NCBI RefSeq assembly: GCF_000308555.1
Contig: NZ_BAFY01000219.1
Location: 1-43,019, forward strand
Reading direction: 5' to 3'
DNA: 43,019 nt
From: Nocardia cyriacigeorgica NBRC 100375
Lineage (GTDB): Bacteria > Actinomycetota > Actinomycetes > Mycobacteriales > Mycobacteriaceae
Below, piece by piece: positions 25,222 through 33,338 of this stretch (position 1 is its first letter; the number at the start of each line of letters is the position of its first letter). The position numbers were made by a program, and so were the translations under genes. The notes under the pieces are model-generated. The model saw only the letters and a list, made by a program, of their open reading frames with translations, was not told the DNA's origin and did no database searches.

Positions 25222-25548
25222 GTGAGCGAGAACGACGGCAGCACGACCATCCGCGTCGATCCGGAGGTGCTGCGCAGTTTCGCCGGGCAACTCGGCGACG
25301 AAGCGGGCAACGTCACCGGACTCGGCACGGCCGAGGACGCGAACATCAGCGGTGCGGTCGGGGCGCTGCCCGGTACCGCTTTCGGCGCCGCCGCGCAGCA
25401 TGCCGTCGACGCCACCGGCAAGTGCCTACAGCGCATCAGCGACCGGCTCACCACCGTGGCCGACAGCCTGCGCAATACCGCGGGCGCCTATGAACTCACC
25501 GAAGCCGACTTCGAGCAGAAGCTGCGCACGATCGGACTGTCGCAGTGA
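25222..25548 (+). CDS. EspC-like type VII secretion partner protein
   Basis: A 108-residue helical protein resembling EspC/DUF2580 (IRVDPEVLRSFAGQLGDEA at the N-terminus). It has no signal peptide. Near the C-terminus Y90-E94 (YELTE) fits the YxxxD/E export signal of ESX substrates, followed by a short tail. The start GTG 25222 has a purine-rich GGAAGGGGGA site. The next gene, encoding a transglycosylase with a WSG motif, starts within the stop codon (GTGA overlap), so the pair is translationally coupled and probably exported as a partner pair by a type VII system. No ESX machinery genes are in the window. Confidence 0.75.
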   Translation: MSENDGSTTIRVDPEVLRSFAGQLGDEAGNVTGLGTAEDANISGAVGALPGTAFGAAAQHAVDATGKCLQRISDRLTTVADSLRNTAGAYELTEADFEQKLRTIGLSQ

Positions 25549-26714
25549 CACTCACGATTCCCGACGTCGAACAGTGGAAGCCCGACCAGCTCGGCACCGC
25601 CGCCACCAATGCTGCCAACCTGGCCACCCGGCTCGACGGCCTGGCCACCTCCGGACGCACCAGCACCGAGACCTTGCAGTGGAGCGGCCCGGCCGGTACC
25701 GCCGCCAAGACCAGGATGGACACCGAGAAGACCAGGGCGGGTGCGGTCAGCGCGGCCCTGCTGGAATTGCAGACGGCACTGAACGTCGAGGTCGGCAACC
25801 TCACCGAGACCAAGAACAAAGTGCTGCAACTGCGTGACGCCGCGCAGACGCCCAACGGCGAGATGCCCGGCTTCCAGGTCGCCGCCGACGGCACCGTCAG
25901 CGCCCAGGCGCGCATGGACTACCTGCGTAAACACGCCGAGGGCAAGGCAAACGTAGAAGGCGAATGCCTGGCCGAGATGTATCTGGCCGCGGTGCATCAG
26001 TGGCATATCGCCAATGCCCTGAAGGCGGCCGCCGACGCCGCCGAACGCGCACGGGTCGCGGTCGAGAACGCGGCCGTCAAGCTGGATCAGGCCTTCGAGA
26101 CGCTGGGCGATCCGAAGCTCAACGTCGCCCCGCCCACGGTCCCTGCGAGCACCGCTCCGGCCTCGGTCTCGGCGCCGCAGAGCGATAAGAGCGGCAACAG
26201 CAGCCCGCTGATGTCGGGCTCCGGCTCCGGGTCCGGCGGCGGGAGTGGAGCCGGCAGCGGCGGCGGTTCGAGCTCGGGTGGCGGTTCGAGTTCGGGTGGC
26301 GGCAGCTGGTCGGAGAGCGCACTGGCCTCCGGCGGCCCGCCGAGCAGGATGCCCACCGGCGAGCAGGCGCAATGGATCCAGGAAGCCATCCGGGTACTGC
26401 GCGAAAACGGTTACGACGTCTCCGATTCCGATGCCGCGATCATCGCCGCCATCATCGAGAAGGAGTCCGGGGGTGATCCGAACGCGATCAACCTCTGGGA
26501 CAGCAACGCCGCCGCGGGCATCCCGTCGAAAGGCCTGATGCAGACCATCGACCCCACCTTCAACTCCTACAAGCTGGCAGGCCACGACGACATCTGGAAC
26601 CCGGTCGACAACATCATCGCCGGCTCCAGGTACGCCATCGAACGCTACGGATCGCTGAGCAATGTGCCCGGCATCGTGGCCATGAGCCAGAACCAGGGCT
26701 ACGTGGGCTACTAG
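25545..26714 (+). CDS. Predicted type VII-exported lytic transglycosylase (WXG-like N-terminus, SLT C-terminus)
   Basis: A 389-residue three-part protein. Residues 1-190 are a long helical region with WSG at 46-48, like WXG100/PPE-type ESX substrates. Residues ~220-255 are a Gly/Ser repeat linker. Residues ~270-389 are a soluble-lytic-transglycosylase domain: IIAAIIEKESGGDPNA holds the likely catalytic Glu307, then GLMQTIDPTFNSY and NPVDNIIAGSRYAIERYG. It should cut peptidoglycan outside the membrane. The N-terminus has no Sec signal, and export would depend on the EspC-like partner encoded just upstream with 4-nt overlap. The YxxxD/E signal is in the partner, not clearly here. Confidence 0.78.
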   Translation: MTLTIPDVEQWKPDQLGTAATNAANLATRLDGLATSGRTSTETLQWSGPAGTAAKTRMDTEKTRAGAVSAALLELQTALNVEVGNLTETKNKVLQLRDAAQTPNGEMPGFQVAADGTVSAQARMDYLRKHAEGKANVEGECLAEMYLAAVHQWHIANALKAAADAAERARVAVENAAVKLDQAFETLGDPKLNVAPPTVPASTAPASVSAPQSDKSGNSSPLMSGSGSGSGGGSGAGSGGGSSSGGGSSSGGGSWSESALASGGPPSRMPTGEQAQWIQEAIRVLRENGYDVSDSDAAIIAAIIEKESGGDPNAINLWDSNAAAGIPSKGLMQTIDPTFNSYKLAGHDDIWNPVDNIIAGSRYAIERYGSLSNVPGIVAMSQNQGYVGY

Positions 26715-26877
26715 GCGCGAGGAGGACGCGGCAAGGTTGCTGGAACCCCGGTTCGCGGGCAGGCGGTGCGCCCCGACCCGGCGGCTCGACGCGAGGGTGT
26801 GACGCACGCCCCGTAAAGTCTTCTCACAAGAAGCACCGCATGAGAACGCGGCACACCGTGCAGCGCGAGGAGCACAA

Positions 26878-27651
26878 GTGTCACTCGATCAGCCACTCGC
26901 CCCGCTTCCCCAGGAGGGCATGGGCTTTGCCTCGGCGTGGCCCGTACGAGCCGGCGATGTGGATCCCTACAACCGTCTGCGATTCGACGGCGTCGCCCGC
27001 TATCTACAGGACATCGCCTGGGAACAGCTGCAACAGACGCTGCTGGAGCGGACCGATCCGAACTGGATCGTCCGGCGCACCGTCATCGACGTCGTCCGGC
27101 CGATCATGTGGCCGGACCAGGTCCGGCTGGAGCGCTGGTGCTCGGCCATGTCGACCCGCTGGACGAATATGCGGGTCCGGATCACCAGCGACAACGGCGG
27201 TCTCATCGAGACCGAGGGATTCTGGATCAATATCAGCGAGTCCAACAACCGCCCGGCCCGGATCAGCGATGAGGGCCTGGCCTACCTGGCGCAGACCGCG
27301 CAGGAACACCGGCTGCGCTGGCGGCCGTGGCTCACCGACGCCACCCCTCCCGAATCGGACACCGACCAGCCGTTCCCGGTCCGCGCCACCGATATCGACC
27401 AGTACAACCACGTCAACAACGCCTGCTACTGGCAGGCGGTCGAACAGTTCCTGGTCGACTATCCGAAGCTGGTGGCTGGTCCGCACCGCGCCGTCATCGA
27501 ATACGTCGCGCCGGTGCTGGCGCGCGAGCACATCACCGTGCGCAGCCGCTACGAGCCCGGTGACGGTGCGGGCGCGCCCACACTGCGGTTATGGTTCGTC
27601 GTCGGCGGCACCACCACGACCATCGTTCGGGTCATGCCGCTGCCCAGCTGA
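26878..27651 (+). CDS. Acyl-ACP thioesterase-like double hotdog protein
   Basis: A 257-residue protein with two hotdog halves. The first has VRAGDVDPYNRLRFDGVARYLQDIA, of which DVDPYNRLRF is the key part; the second has VRATDIDQYNHVNNACYW, the classic thioesterase motif with Asp, Asn and His in the active-site region. The family hydrolyses acyl-ACP or acyl-CoA thioesters. The GTG start at 26878 is preceded by GAGGAG with 7-nt spacing. It faces fprB and shares a hairpin terminator with it. Confidence 0.85.
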   Translation: MSLDQPLAPLPQEGMGFASAWPVRAGDVDPYNRLRFDGVARYLQDIAWEQLQQTLLERTDPNWIVRRTVIDVVRPIMWPDQVRLERWCSAMSTRWTNMRVRITSDNGGLIETEGFWINISESNNRPARISDEGLAYLAQTAQEHRLRWRPWLTDATPPESDTDQPFPVRATDIDQYNHVNNACYWQAVEQFLVDYPKLVAGPHRAVIEYVAPVLAREHITVRSRYEPGDGAGAPTLRLWFVVGGTTTTIVRVMPLPS

Positions 27652-27657
27652 TCGAGC

Positions 27658-27704
27658 CGCACCCGGCCGTTGGCCGCTCTCGGCGTACTCCACGGCCGGG
27701 TGCG
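27658..27704. terminator. Shared terminator hairpin between the thioesterase gene and fprB
   Basis: CGCACCCGGCCGT (27658-27670) and ACGGCCGGGTGCG (27692-27704) are perfect 13-bp complements around a 21-nt loop, in the 63-bp gap between convergent genes. There is no T-tract, as is common in actinobacteria. Confidence 0.7.
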
Positions 27705-27714
27705 TCTCGGCGCC

Positions 27715-29385
27715 TCAGCTGTTGGCGGCCTTGAGCAGGTCCGGGCGGGTGGTGAATTTGACCCGCGGACGCCCGGCGGATTTGCCCGCCGTGCGCTCGG
27801 CCTGATCGATGGCCCGCCAGCCGTCGCGGTCGACCAGATCCGGCTGACGCTGCTGGACCAGCGCCCGCAGCGCGGCTCGGTCGCCACGCGGGGTGGCCAG
27901 CTTGCCCGCGATGAAATCGGCGATCAGGCCCTCGACGGTTTCCTCCGCGTCGACCCGGTTGGAGCCGATCACACCGCGGGGGCCGCGCTTGATCCAGCCG
28001 CTGACGTAGACCCCCGGCACCGGTGTGCCGTCCTCGCCGATGACCCGGCCGTGCTCGTTGGGCACCACCGCGCGCCGCTCGTCGAAGGGCAGGCCGGCGA
28101 CGGGTTCACCGCGGTATCCGATGGAGCGCAGCACCAGCGAGGCAGGCAGACTGCCGGTGCGGTCGGTCGCGCGGGCCACCAACTGCTCGCCCTCGCTGAG
28201 CAATTCGTTGTGCACGTACTCCAGCGATTCCACCCGGTCGGTGCCGGTCAGCCCGGTGGGCGAGGCCAGGTAGCGGAAGACGATCCGCTTGTTGCCCGGA
28301 TCGCTGGAGGCGGCCGCGTACTCCTTGGCCAGGGTGTATTTCAGCGCAAGCGACGGCTCCACGTCCGGATCGTCGAGGATGGCCTGGCCGGCCGGATCCA
28401 GTTCCAGCTCCGCCGGATCGATGACGACGTCGACGCCCTTCAGATGCGCGAGCGCCATGAACTCCGGCGAGGAGTAGGCGGCCTGCAGCGGACCGCGCCT
28501 GCCGAGCACGACGACCTCGCGGATATTGCTGCGGCGCAGCGCGTCCAGGGCATGGTCGGCGATATCGGTCTTGGCCAGCTCGTCCGGGTCGACGGTGAGC
28601 ACCCTGGCCACATCGAGGGCGACATTGCCGTTACCGACGATGACCGCTCGCTCACCGGACAGGTCGAACTCCCGGTCGGCGTAATCGGGATGGCCGTTGT
28701 ACCAGGCCACGAACTCGGTCGCGGAATGGCTGCCGGGCAAATCCTCGCCCGGGACGTTCATGTGCCGGTCCGAGGCCGCGCCGACGGCGTACACCACGGC
28801 GTGGTGATGTTCGAGCAGCTCCTCGTGGGTGATGTGCTGACCGACCTCGACGTTCAGATAGAACTGGAGCGTGTCGCGGCGGAACGCCGATTGGAACATA
28901 TTCGACACGCCCTTGGTGCCCGGGTGGTCCGGGGCCACACCCGCGCGCACCAGACCCCACGGCGTCGGCAGCCGGTCGAACATCTCCACCTCGACGTCGG
29001 AGCGACGCAGGAGCTCGTCGGCGGCATAGCAGGCGGCGGGGCCCGCGCCGACGACGGCGACCCGTAGCGTGCCCAGTTCCTTCGGTGGTCTGGTGGGCGC
29101 GGCGATCGGATCGAAGTTCGTCTCCAGCGGATGCCGCTGGAAGTAGGCGGCATTGATATCGCGGAATCGGGCCAGCGATGCGGGCAGGTCGTCTTCGGAG
29201 AAGATGGCCTCCACCGGGCACGCGTCGACACAGGCTCCGCAGTCGATGCAGGTGTCGGGGTCGATGTAGAGCATCTCGGTCGTCGCGAACTCCGGCTGGT
29301 CCGGGGTGGGTCGGATGCAGTCGACCGGGCACTCGGAAACGCAGCTGGCGTCATTGCAACAACGCTGCGTGATTACGTAGGCCAT
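27715..29385 (-). CDS. fprB: FprB, ferredoxin-ferredoxin/NADP+ reductase fusion
   Basis: A 556-residue fusion. Residues 1-~65 are a 7Fe/8Fe-type ferredoxin: CCNDASCVSECPVDCI and CIDCGACVDACPVEAI. The remainder is a glutathione-reductase-like ferredoxin-NADP+ reductase of the adrenodoxin-reductase type (VAVVGAGPAACYAADELLR, RLPTPWGLVRAGVAPDHPG, GNGNVALDVARVL, SGWIKRGPRGVIGSN). It moves electrons between NADPH and ferredoxins. Length and domain order match mycobacterial FprB. It is divergent from the phosphatase gene. Confidence 0.93.
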   Translation of the reverse strand: MAYVITQRCCNDASCVSECPVDCIRPTPDQPEFATTEMLYIDPDTCIDCGACVDACPVEAIFSEDDLPASLARFRDINAAYFQRHPLETNFDPIAAPTRPPKELGTLRVAVVGAGPAACYAADELLRRSDVEVEMFDRLPTPWGLVRAGVAPDHPGTKGVSNMFQSAFRRDTLQFYLNVEVGQHITHEELLEHHHAVVYAVGAASDRHMNVPGEDLPGSHSATEFVAWYNGHPDYADREFDLSGERAVIVGNGNVALDVARVLTVDPDELAKTDIADHALDALRRSNIREVVVLGRRGPLQAAYSSPEFMALAHLKGVDVVIDPAELELDPAGQAILDDPDVEPSLALKYTLAKEYAAASSDPGNKRIVFRYLASPTGLTGTDRVESLEYVHNELLSEGEQLVARATDRTGSLPASLVLRSIGYRGEPVAGLPFDERRAVVPNEHGRVIGEDGTPVPGVYVSGWIKRGPRGVIGSNRVDAEETVEGLIADFIAGKLATPRGDRAALRALVQQRQPDLVDRDGWRAIDQAERTAGKSAGRPRVKFTTRPDLLKAANS

Positions 29386-29545
29386 ATTGTGCAGATCCTC
29401 GAAAACTGTGCGCGGGCTATGACCACCCCGGGTGTGGGTGGCGCAGCGTCACGGTGCGGATCACGGGGTGACCGGAGGGCCGTCGTGCTGTGACGCCGCT
29501 TTCAGTTTGCCTCGAGTGTGGCAGGAGTCTCTGCACCGGAGGGCT

Positions 29546-29551
29546 TACGGT
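29546..29551 (+). promoter_or_regulatory. Candidate leaderless -10 box of the SixA-like gene
   Basis: TACGGT is followed by 6 nt and then the ATG at 29558. TANNNT-N6-ATG is the usual actinobacterial leaderless pattern, and the gene lacks a ribosome-binding site. Confidence 0.5.
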
Positions 29552-29557
29552 AGTGCC

Positions 29558-30049
29558 ATGGTGCGGACTCTGATCCTCATGCGGCACGGTAAATCGGCTT
29601 ATCCCGACGGCGTGGAGGACCACGAACGCCCGCTCGCACCGCGTGGGCAGCGGGAAGCGGGGCTGGCCGGACAGTGGCTGCGCGAGACCCAGCCGCCCAT
29701 CGACGCGGTGCGCTGTTCGACCGCGACCCGCACCCGCGAAACGCTGGCCGCGACCGGCGTCAACGCGCCGGTGGTCTACGAACGCGGCATCTACGAGGCC
29801 TCGCCGCAGACCCTCATCGAGCTGGTCCAGCTCAGCGATGACGACGTCGCCACGCTGCTGGTGATCGGCCACGCTCCCGGTATGCCATGGACGGCGTGGG
29901 AGCTGGCGAGCAACCGCGACAGCGAGCCCGCGATCGAACTCAGCCGCAAGTTCCCCACCTCGGCGCTGGCGGTCCTGCACTTCGACCGGCCGTGGTCGCA
30001 GGTGGATCCGGGCACCGGTGAACTGGTGAGCTTCCACGTGGCGCGCTGA
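29558..30049 (+). CDS. SixA-like histidine phosphatase
   Basis: A 163-residue phosphohistidine phosphatase-type member of the phosphoglycerate-mutase superfamily. The catalytic LILMRHGKSAYP (RHG) is at the N-terminus, with ERPLAPRGQREA, STATRTRET and the second catalytic His in LVIGHAPGMP. Such proteins act on phosphohistidine or small phosphoesters; the substrate is unknown. The start ATG 29558 is chosen because RHG proteins begin just before this motif and a leaderless -10 fits exactly. Confidence 0.88.
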   Translation: MVRTLILMRHGKSAYPDGVEDHERPLAPRGQREAGLAGQWLRETQPPIDAVRCSTATRTRETLAATGVNAPVVYERGIYEASPQTLIELVQLSDDDVATLLVIGHAPGMPWTAWELASNRDSEPAIELSRKFPTSALAVLHFDRPWSQVDPGTGELVSFHVAR

Positions 30050-30088
30050 ATACGTAGAGACCCCTTGCCGAGCTGCCGAACCGGGCTG

Positions 30089-30292
30089 TCAGCGCAGCAG
30101 CTTGCCGCCGAAGACCACACCGGCCCCGAGCAGCACCAGCAGCACGAAGGCCGCGAACCCGCCGAACAACCACCACACCACACCGAGCGCGAGCGCGAAC
30201 GGCGCGACGGCGATGGCGGTGATCACCGGGCTTTCCTTGACCGTGGCCCAGGCCGAACGGGCCCGGACGCGGTCGATTTCCTTACCTGGCAT
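30089..30292 (-). CDS. Small membrane protein of unknown function
   Basis: A 67-residue protein with a charged N-terminus (GKEIDRVRARSAW) and two hydrophobic segments (VITAIAVAPFALALGVVWWLF and AAFVLLVLLGAGVVF, trimmed here to their cores), so probably a two-helix inner-membrane protein. I do not recognise a family with a known role. The TACCCT box with 6-nt spacing to the ATG argues for a real leaderless gene. It is divergent from the VOC gene. Confidence 0.65.
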   Translation of the reverse strand: MPGKEIDRVRARSAWATVKESPVITAIAVAPFALALGVVWWLFGGFAAFVLLVLLGAGVVFGGKLLR

Positions 30293-30298
30293 GGCTCC

Positions 30299-30304
30299 AG
30301 GGTA
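30299..30304 (-). promoter_or_regulatory. Candidate leaderless -10 box of the small membrane protein gene
   Basis: On the minus strand TACCCT is followed by 6 nt and ATG (30292), matching TANNNT-N6-ATG. Confidence 0.45.
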
Positions 30305-30350
30305 GGCCGGAAGCGGCCAACGTGTCGGTGCTCGGTGCGATGCTCGTCAC

Positions 30351-30734
30351 ATGGACTGGAAAATCGAACTCGTGGCCATCCCGGTGACCGACGTCGACCG
30401 CGCCAAGGACTTCTACACCAAGATCGGTTTCAACGCCGATCACGATCATTCGCCCAGTGAAGACATCCGTTTCGTGCAGCTCACCCCGCCCGGTTCCGGC
30501 TGTTCGATCTGCATCGGACGCGGCATCACCGAGGCGGCGCCAGGCAGCGTCGAAGGGATGCAGATGGTGGTGGACAGCGCCGAGCAGGCCTATCAGCAAT
30601 TGCGCGCGGCCGGAGTGGAGGCCACGCCGGTGAAGGACCTCGGCTGGGGCCTGTTCACCTTCTTCTCCGACCCCGACGGCAACAAATGGGCGGTTCAGGA
30701 ACTGCCGGATTACGCGGCGGGCCCGCCGAGCTGA
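30351..30734 (+). CDS. Glyoxalase/VOC-family protein
   Basis: A 127-residue single vicinal-oxygen-chelate domain: KIELVAIPVTDVDRAKDFYTKIGF at the start (AIPVTDVDRAKDFY is diagnostic) and FFSDPDGNKWAVQE at the end, with two beta-alpha-beta-beta-beta halves. Such proteins are glyoxalases, dioxygenases or drug-binding proteins; the exact role is unknown. It lies just before the MerR-aldo/keto reductase unit but is separated by a MerR-type promoter. Confidence 0.85.
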   Translation: MDWKIELVAIPVTDVDRAKDFYTKIGFNADHDHSPSEDIRFVQLTPPGSGCSICIGRGITEAAPGSVEGMQMVVDSAEQAYQQLRAAGVEATPVKDLGWGLFTFFSDPDGNKWAVQELPDYAAGPPS

Positions 30735-30767
30735 GCCTGCCGCTGCCGCGCCCCTCTCGATTCGTGT

Positions 30768-30798
30768 TTGCTTGGAGTGCACTCCAGGTGACTAACGT
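30768..30798 (+). promoter_or_regulatory. MerR-type promoter with 19-bp spacer and central dyad
   Basis: The -35 TTGCTT (30768-30773) and -10 TAACGT (30793-30798) are 19 bp apart, the long spacer typical of MerR-activated promoters. Inside the spacer region lies the perfect 14-bp dyad TGGAGTGCACTCCA (30773-30786), where the MerR protein encoded just downstream should bind and twist the DNA. Confidence 0.8.
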
Positions 30799-30827
30799 CG
30801 TCGGCGTTCGGCGAGAGGGGCAGTCAG

Positions 30828-31286
30828 GTGAGCGAAACCGCACGTCAGGGTGGTGTTGACAGCAGCGAAAGGGAACGGCCGCGCTATTCGATCGGTGAAG
30901 TGGCCGAGCGATGCGGGCTGAGCCGGGACACGCTGCGCTGGTATGAGCGCATCGGGCTGATGGATTACATCGGCCGCGACCACACCGGCAAGCGCCGGTT
31001 CAGCGACCGTGACCTGGACTGGCTGGAGCTGATCGGCCGGCTGCGCACCACCGGTATGTCGGTGGCGGACATGGTCCGCTACGCCGAGCTCGTGCGTGCC
31101 GGCGACGCCACGTTGCCCCAGCGCCTGGAGATGTTCCGCGCCACCCGCGCGGACACCTTGGCCAAGATCGCCGAACTACAGCGGACCGTCGCCGTGCTCG
31201 ACTACAAGATCGAGCTCTACGAGGGCAGGTCGACGACGGTCCGTCCGATCAGGTCGATCCATTGCGAAGGGACAACCGATGAATGA
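30828..31286 (+). CDS. MerR-family transcriptional regulator
   Basis: A 152-residue regulator. The N-terminal MerR winged helix is RYSIGEVAERCGLSRDTLRWYERIGL (its core is GEVAERCGLSRDTLRWYE), followed by a long coiled-coil helix (FRATRADTLAKIAELQ). No metal-binding cysteines like those of mercury or zinc sensors are present, so it probably senses an organic or redox signal. It starts with GTG 30828, behind a MerR-type promoter, and overlaps the aldo/keto reductase start by 8 nt, so it likely controls both. Confidence 0.88.
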   Translation: MSETARQGGVDSSERERPRYSIGEVAERCGLSRDTLRWYERIGLMDYIGRDHTGKRRFSDRDLDWLELIGRLRTTGMSVADMVRYAELVRAGDATLPQRLEMFRATRADTLAKIAELQRTVAVLDYKIELYEGRSTTVRPIRSIHCEGTTDE

Positions 31287-32319
31287 CGCATCGCGCAGCG
31301 AGTCCGTGCAGACCGGCACGCTCGCGACAACGACCCTCGGCACCAGCGGCATCGAGGTCGGCACACAGGGCCTGGGTTGCATGGGGATGAGCGAGTTCTA
31401 CGGCGCGACCGATCTCGCCGAGGCCCGCGCCACGCTGGACCGGGCGCTCGAGCTCGGCGTCACCCTGTTCGACACCGCCGACGTCTACGGTTCCGGCCAC
31501 AACGAGGAGTTCCTCAGCGATTTCGTCCGGGCCAACCGCGAGCACGTGGTGCTGGCCACCAAGTTCGGCATCATCCGCAAAGCCGATGACCCCGCCTACC
31601 GCGGGTTCGACAACTCCCCCGAATACATCCGCGCCTCGGTCGATGCCAGCTTGCGCCGACTCGGTATCGAGGTGATCGATCTGTATTACATGCACCGGCG
31701 CGATCCCGAGGTCCCGATCGAAGACACCGTCGGCGCCATGGCCGAATTGGTCCGAGCGGGCAAGGTTCGGTCGCTGGGCCTGTCGGAGGTCACCGGCCCG
31801 GAATTGAAGGCCGCCACCGCGATCCATCCGATCGCCGCCGTGCAGTCGGAGTGGTCGTTGTTCTCCCGCGACGTGGAGCAGACCGCCGTTCCCGCCGCCG
31901 CCGAGCTCGGTGTCGCGTTCGTGCCGTATTCCCCGCTCGGCCGCGGTTTCCTCACCGGCTCGTTCAGCACCGCGAACGAACTCGGCGAGGGCGATTTCCG
32001 CGCCCGGATGCCCCGGTTCACCGGTGACAATGCCGCGCGCAACGCCGCACTGCTTGCGCCCGTGCACGCCATCGCCGAAGCCCGCGGAGTGAGCGCCGCG
32101 CAGGTGGCGCTGGCCTGGGTGCATTCCCGGGCAGCGGCGCACGGGCTCTCGGTCGTTCCGATTCCTGGCACCCGTAAGCGCACCCGGCTGGAGGAGAACG
32201 TCGCGGCGGCTGGCCTGGAGTTGTCCGCCGACGAGCTGGCGAGCCTGGAACCCATCGCGGGCCGGGTGGCGGGCGACAGGTACGCGGATATGTCGTTCAC
32301 CTCGGCCGGTCGCGAGTAA
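31279..32319 (+). CDS. Aldo/keto reductase
   Basis: A 346-residue NADPH-dependent reductase with the AKR tetrad: Asp and Tyr in LFDTADVYGSG, Lys in LATKFGI and His in LYYMHRRDP, plus the cofactor-binding VVPIPGTRKRTRLEEN at the C-terminus. It probably reduces reactive aldehydes or quinones. It overlaps the MerR gene by 8 nt and is the clear target of it: MerR-AKR pairs usually serve aldehyde or electrophile stress. GAAGG precedes the ATG at 31279. Confidence 0.9.
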   Translation: MNDASRSESVQTGTLATTTLGTSGIEVGTQGLGCMGMSEFYGATDLAEARATLDRALELGVTLFDTADVYGSGHNEEFLSDFVRANREHVVLATKFGIIRKADDPAYRGFDNSPEYIRASVDASLRRLGIEVIDLYYMHRRDPEVPIEDTVGAMAELVRAGKVRSLGLSEVTGPELKAATAIHPIAAVQSEWSLFSRDVEQTAVPAAAELGVAFVPYSPLGRGFLTGSFSTANELGEGDFRARMPRFTGDNAARNAALLAPVHAIAEARGVSAAQVALAWVHSRAAAHGLSVVPIPGTRKRTRLEENVAAAGLELSADELASLEPIAGRVAGDRYADMSFTSAGRE

Positions 32320-32335
32320 CCGGCTCATCCAATCC

Positions 32336-32392
32336 GCAGCCGCGATCGACCCGCTCGCCGCCACCGGTCGGCCGGATCCCGATCGCGGCTGC
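32336..32392 (+). terminator. Hairpin terminator after the MerR-AKR operon
   Basis: GCAGCCGCGATCG (32336-32348) and CGATCGCGGCTGC (32380-32392) are perfect 13-bp complements around a 31-nt loop, 17 nt past the AKR stop. No T-tract. Confidence 0.6.
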
Positions 32393-32465
32393 GCACCGCG
32401 ACAGCCGGATCGGACTACGGTCCGCTTGTTCCGGATCCGCACGCGCGTCGCGAGGCGGCACGGGC

Positions 32466-32471
32466 TAGCAT
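32466..32471 (+). promoter_or_regulatory. Candidate leaderless -10 box of the AhpD-like gene
   Basis: TAGCAT, then 6 nt, then ATG 32478: the leaderless pattern. No ribosome-binding site is present. Confidence 0.5.
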
Positions 32472-32477
32472 CCGATC

Positions 32478-32960
32478 ATGGAGCCCGACATCGCCCAGGA
32501 ACGCGTGTGGATCGACCGGCAGACGCCCACCGCGTACCGCGCACTGGTCCACCTCGCGACAGCGGTGCGCGCCGCCGGCGCCGACGCCGGGCTCGACCGC
32601 CGCCTCCTCGAACTGATCAACGTACGGATTTCCCAGATCAACGGCTGCGCGAGCTGCCTGGACCTGCATCACCGGGCCGCGCTGACCGCCGGCGCGAGCG
32701 CGCAGGAACTGGCCATGCTGCCGTCCTGGCGTCGCGGCGACTTCTTCGGCCCGGCCGAACGCGCGGCCCTCGGGCTGGCCGAAGCCACGGCGACGCTCGC
32801 CGACGAGGCGAGCATCGATCGTGAGTACGCTGGCGCTCGCCAGCAATTCTCGGAAGACCAGCTCGCGGTCATCGTCTGGGCCGCAACCACGATCAGCGCG
32901 TTCAACCGCGTGTCGATACTGAGCAAACACCCGGTGCGCGAGAGGAGAGACGGAGCATGA
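32478..32960 (+). CDS. AhpD/carboxymuconolactone decarboxylase-family protein
   Basis: A 160-residue helical protein with the AhpD-type redox motif C57-x2-C60-x3-H64 (NGCASCLDLHHRAA), which is the active site of peroxidase-like members. It therefore more likely acts in peroxide or radical defence than as a lactone decarboxylase. It overlaps the GNAT gene start by 4 nt (ATGA), so the two are translationally coupled. Confidence 0.85.
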   Translation: MEPDIAQERVWIDRQTPTAYRALVHLATAVRAAGADAGLDRRLLELINVRISQINGCASCLDLHHRAALTAGASAQELAMLPSWRRGDFFGPAERAALGLAEATATLADEASIDREYAGARQQFSEDQLAVIVWAATTISAFNRVSILSKHPVRERRDGA

Positions 32961-33268
32961 CCGATTCGACGGTGGCGACCGACGTCGTCCACAACGAGAG
33001 CAAGCACCGCTACGAGATCTGGTATGGCGGCGAGCTCGCCGGCTTCACCGAGTACGAGGAACGCGGCGACCAGACCGTGTTCACCCACACCGAGATCGAT
33101 GACGCGTTCGGCGGCAAGGGCCTCGGCACCGTGCTCGCACATCAGGCCATCGAGGACGTGATCGCACGCGAACGCGTGATCCACCCGGTCTGCCCGTTCA
33201 TCAAGGCCTACCTCGACAAACATGCCGAATACGATGCGCATGTCGTCGGTAAGGGGATCACCCGGTGA
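32957..33268 (+). CDS. Small GNAT-like acetyltransferase (YjdJ type)
   Basis: A 103-residue protein of the short GNAT family (Acetyltransf_CG): AGFTEYEERGDQTVFTHTEI leads to the acetyl-CoA loop FGGKGLGTVLAHQAIED, followed by CPFIKAYLDKHAEY. The substrate is unknown. The first ATG overlaps the stop of the AhpD-like gene by 4 nt, indicating one operon. Confidence 0.88.
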   Translation: MTDSTVATDVVHNESKHRYEIWYGGELAGFTEYEERGDQTVFTHTEIDDAFGGKGLGTVLAHQAIEDVIARERVIHPVCPFIKAYLDKHAEYDAHVVGKGITR

Positions 33269-33338
33269 GAGCGCTCGGCGAGCCGGCACCGGCGACGTCT
33301 GGGCGCCCGCGCAGCGAGAAGCCGAGCGGAGCGCGTGC

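Noticed and set aside
26211..26310. Repeat array in the transglycosylase gene as a CRISPR or VNTR element
   Set aside because: It encodes an in-frame Gly/Ser linker; the repeats are short and irregular, with no spacers.
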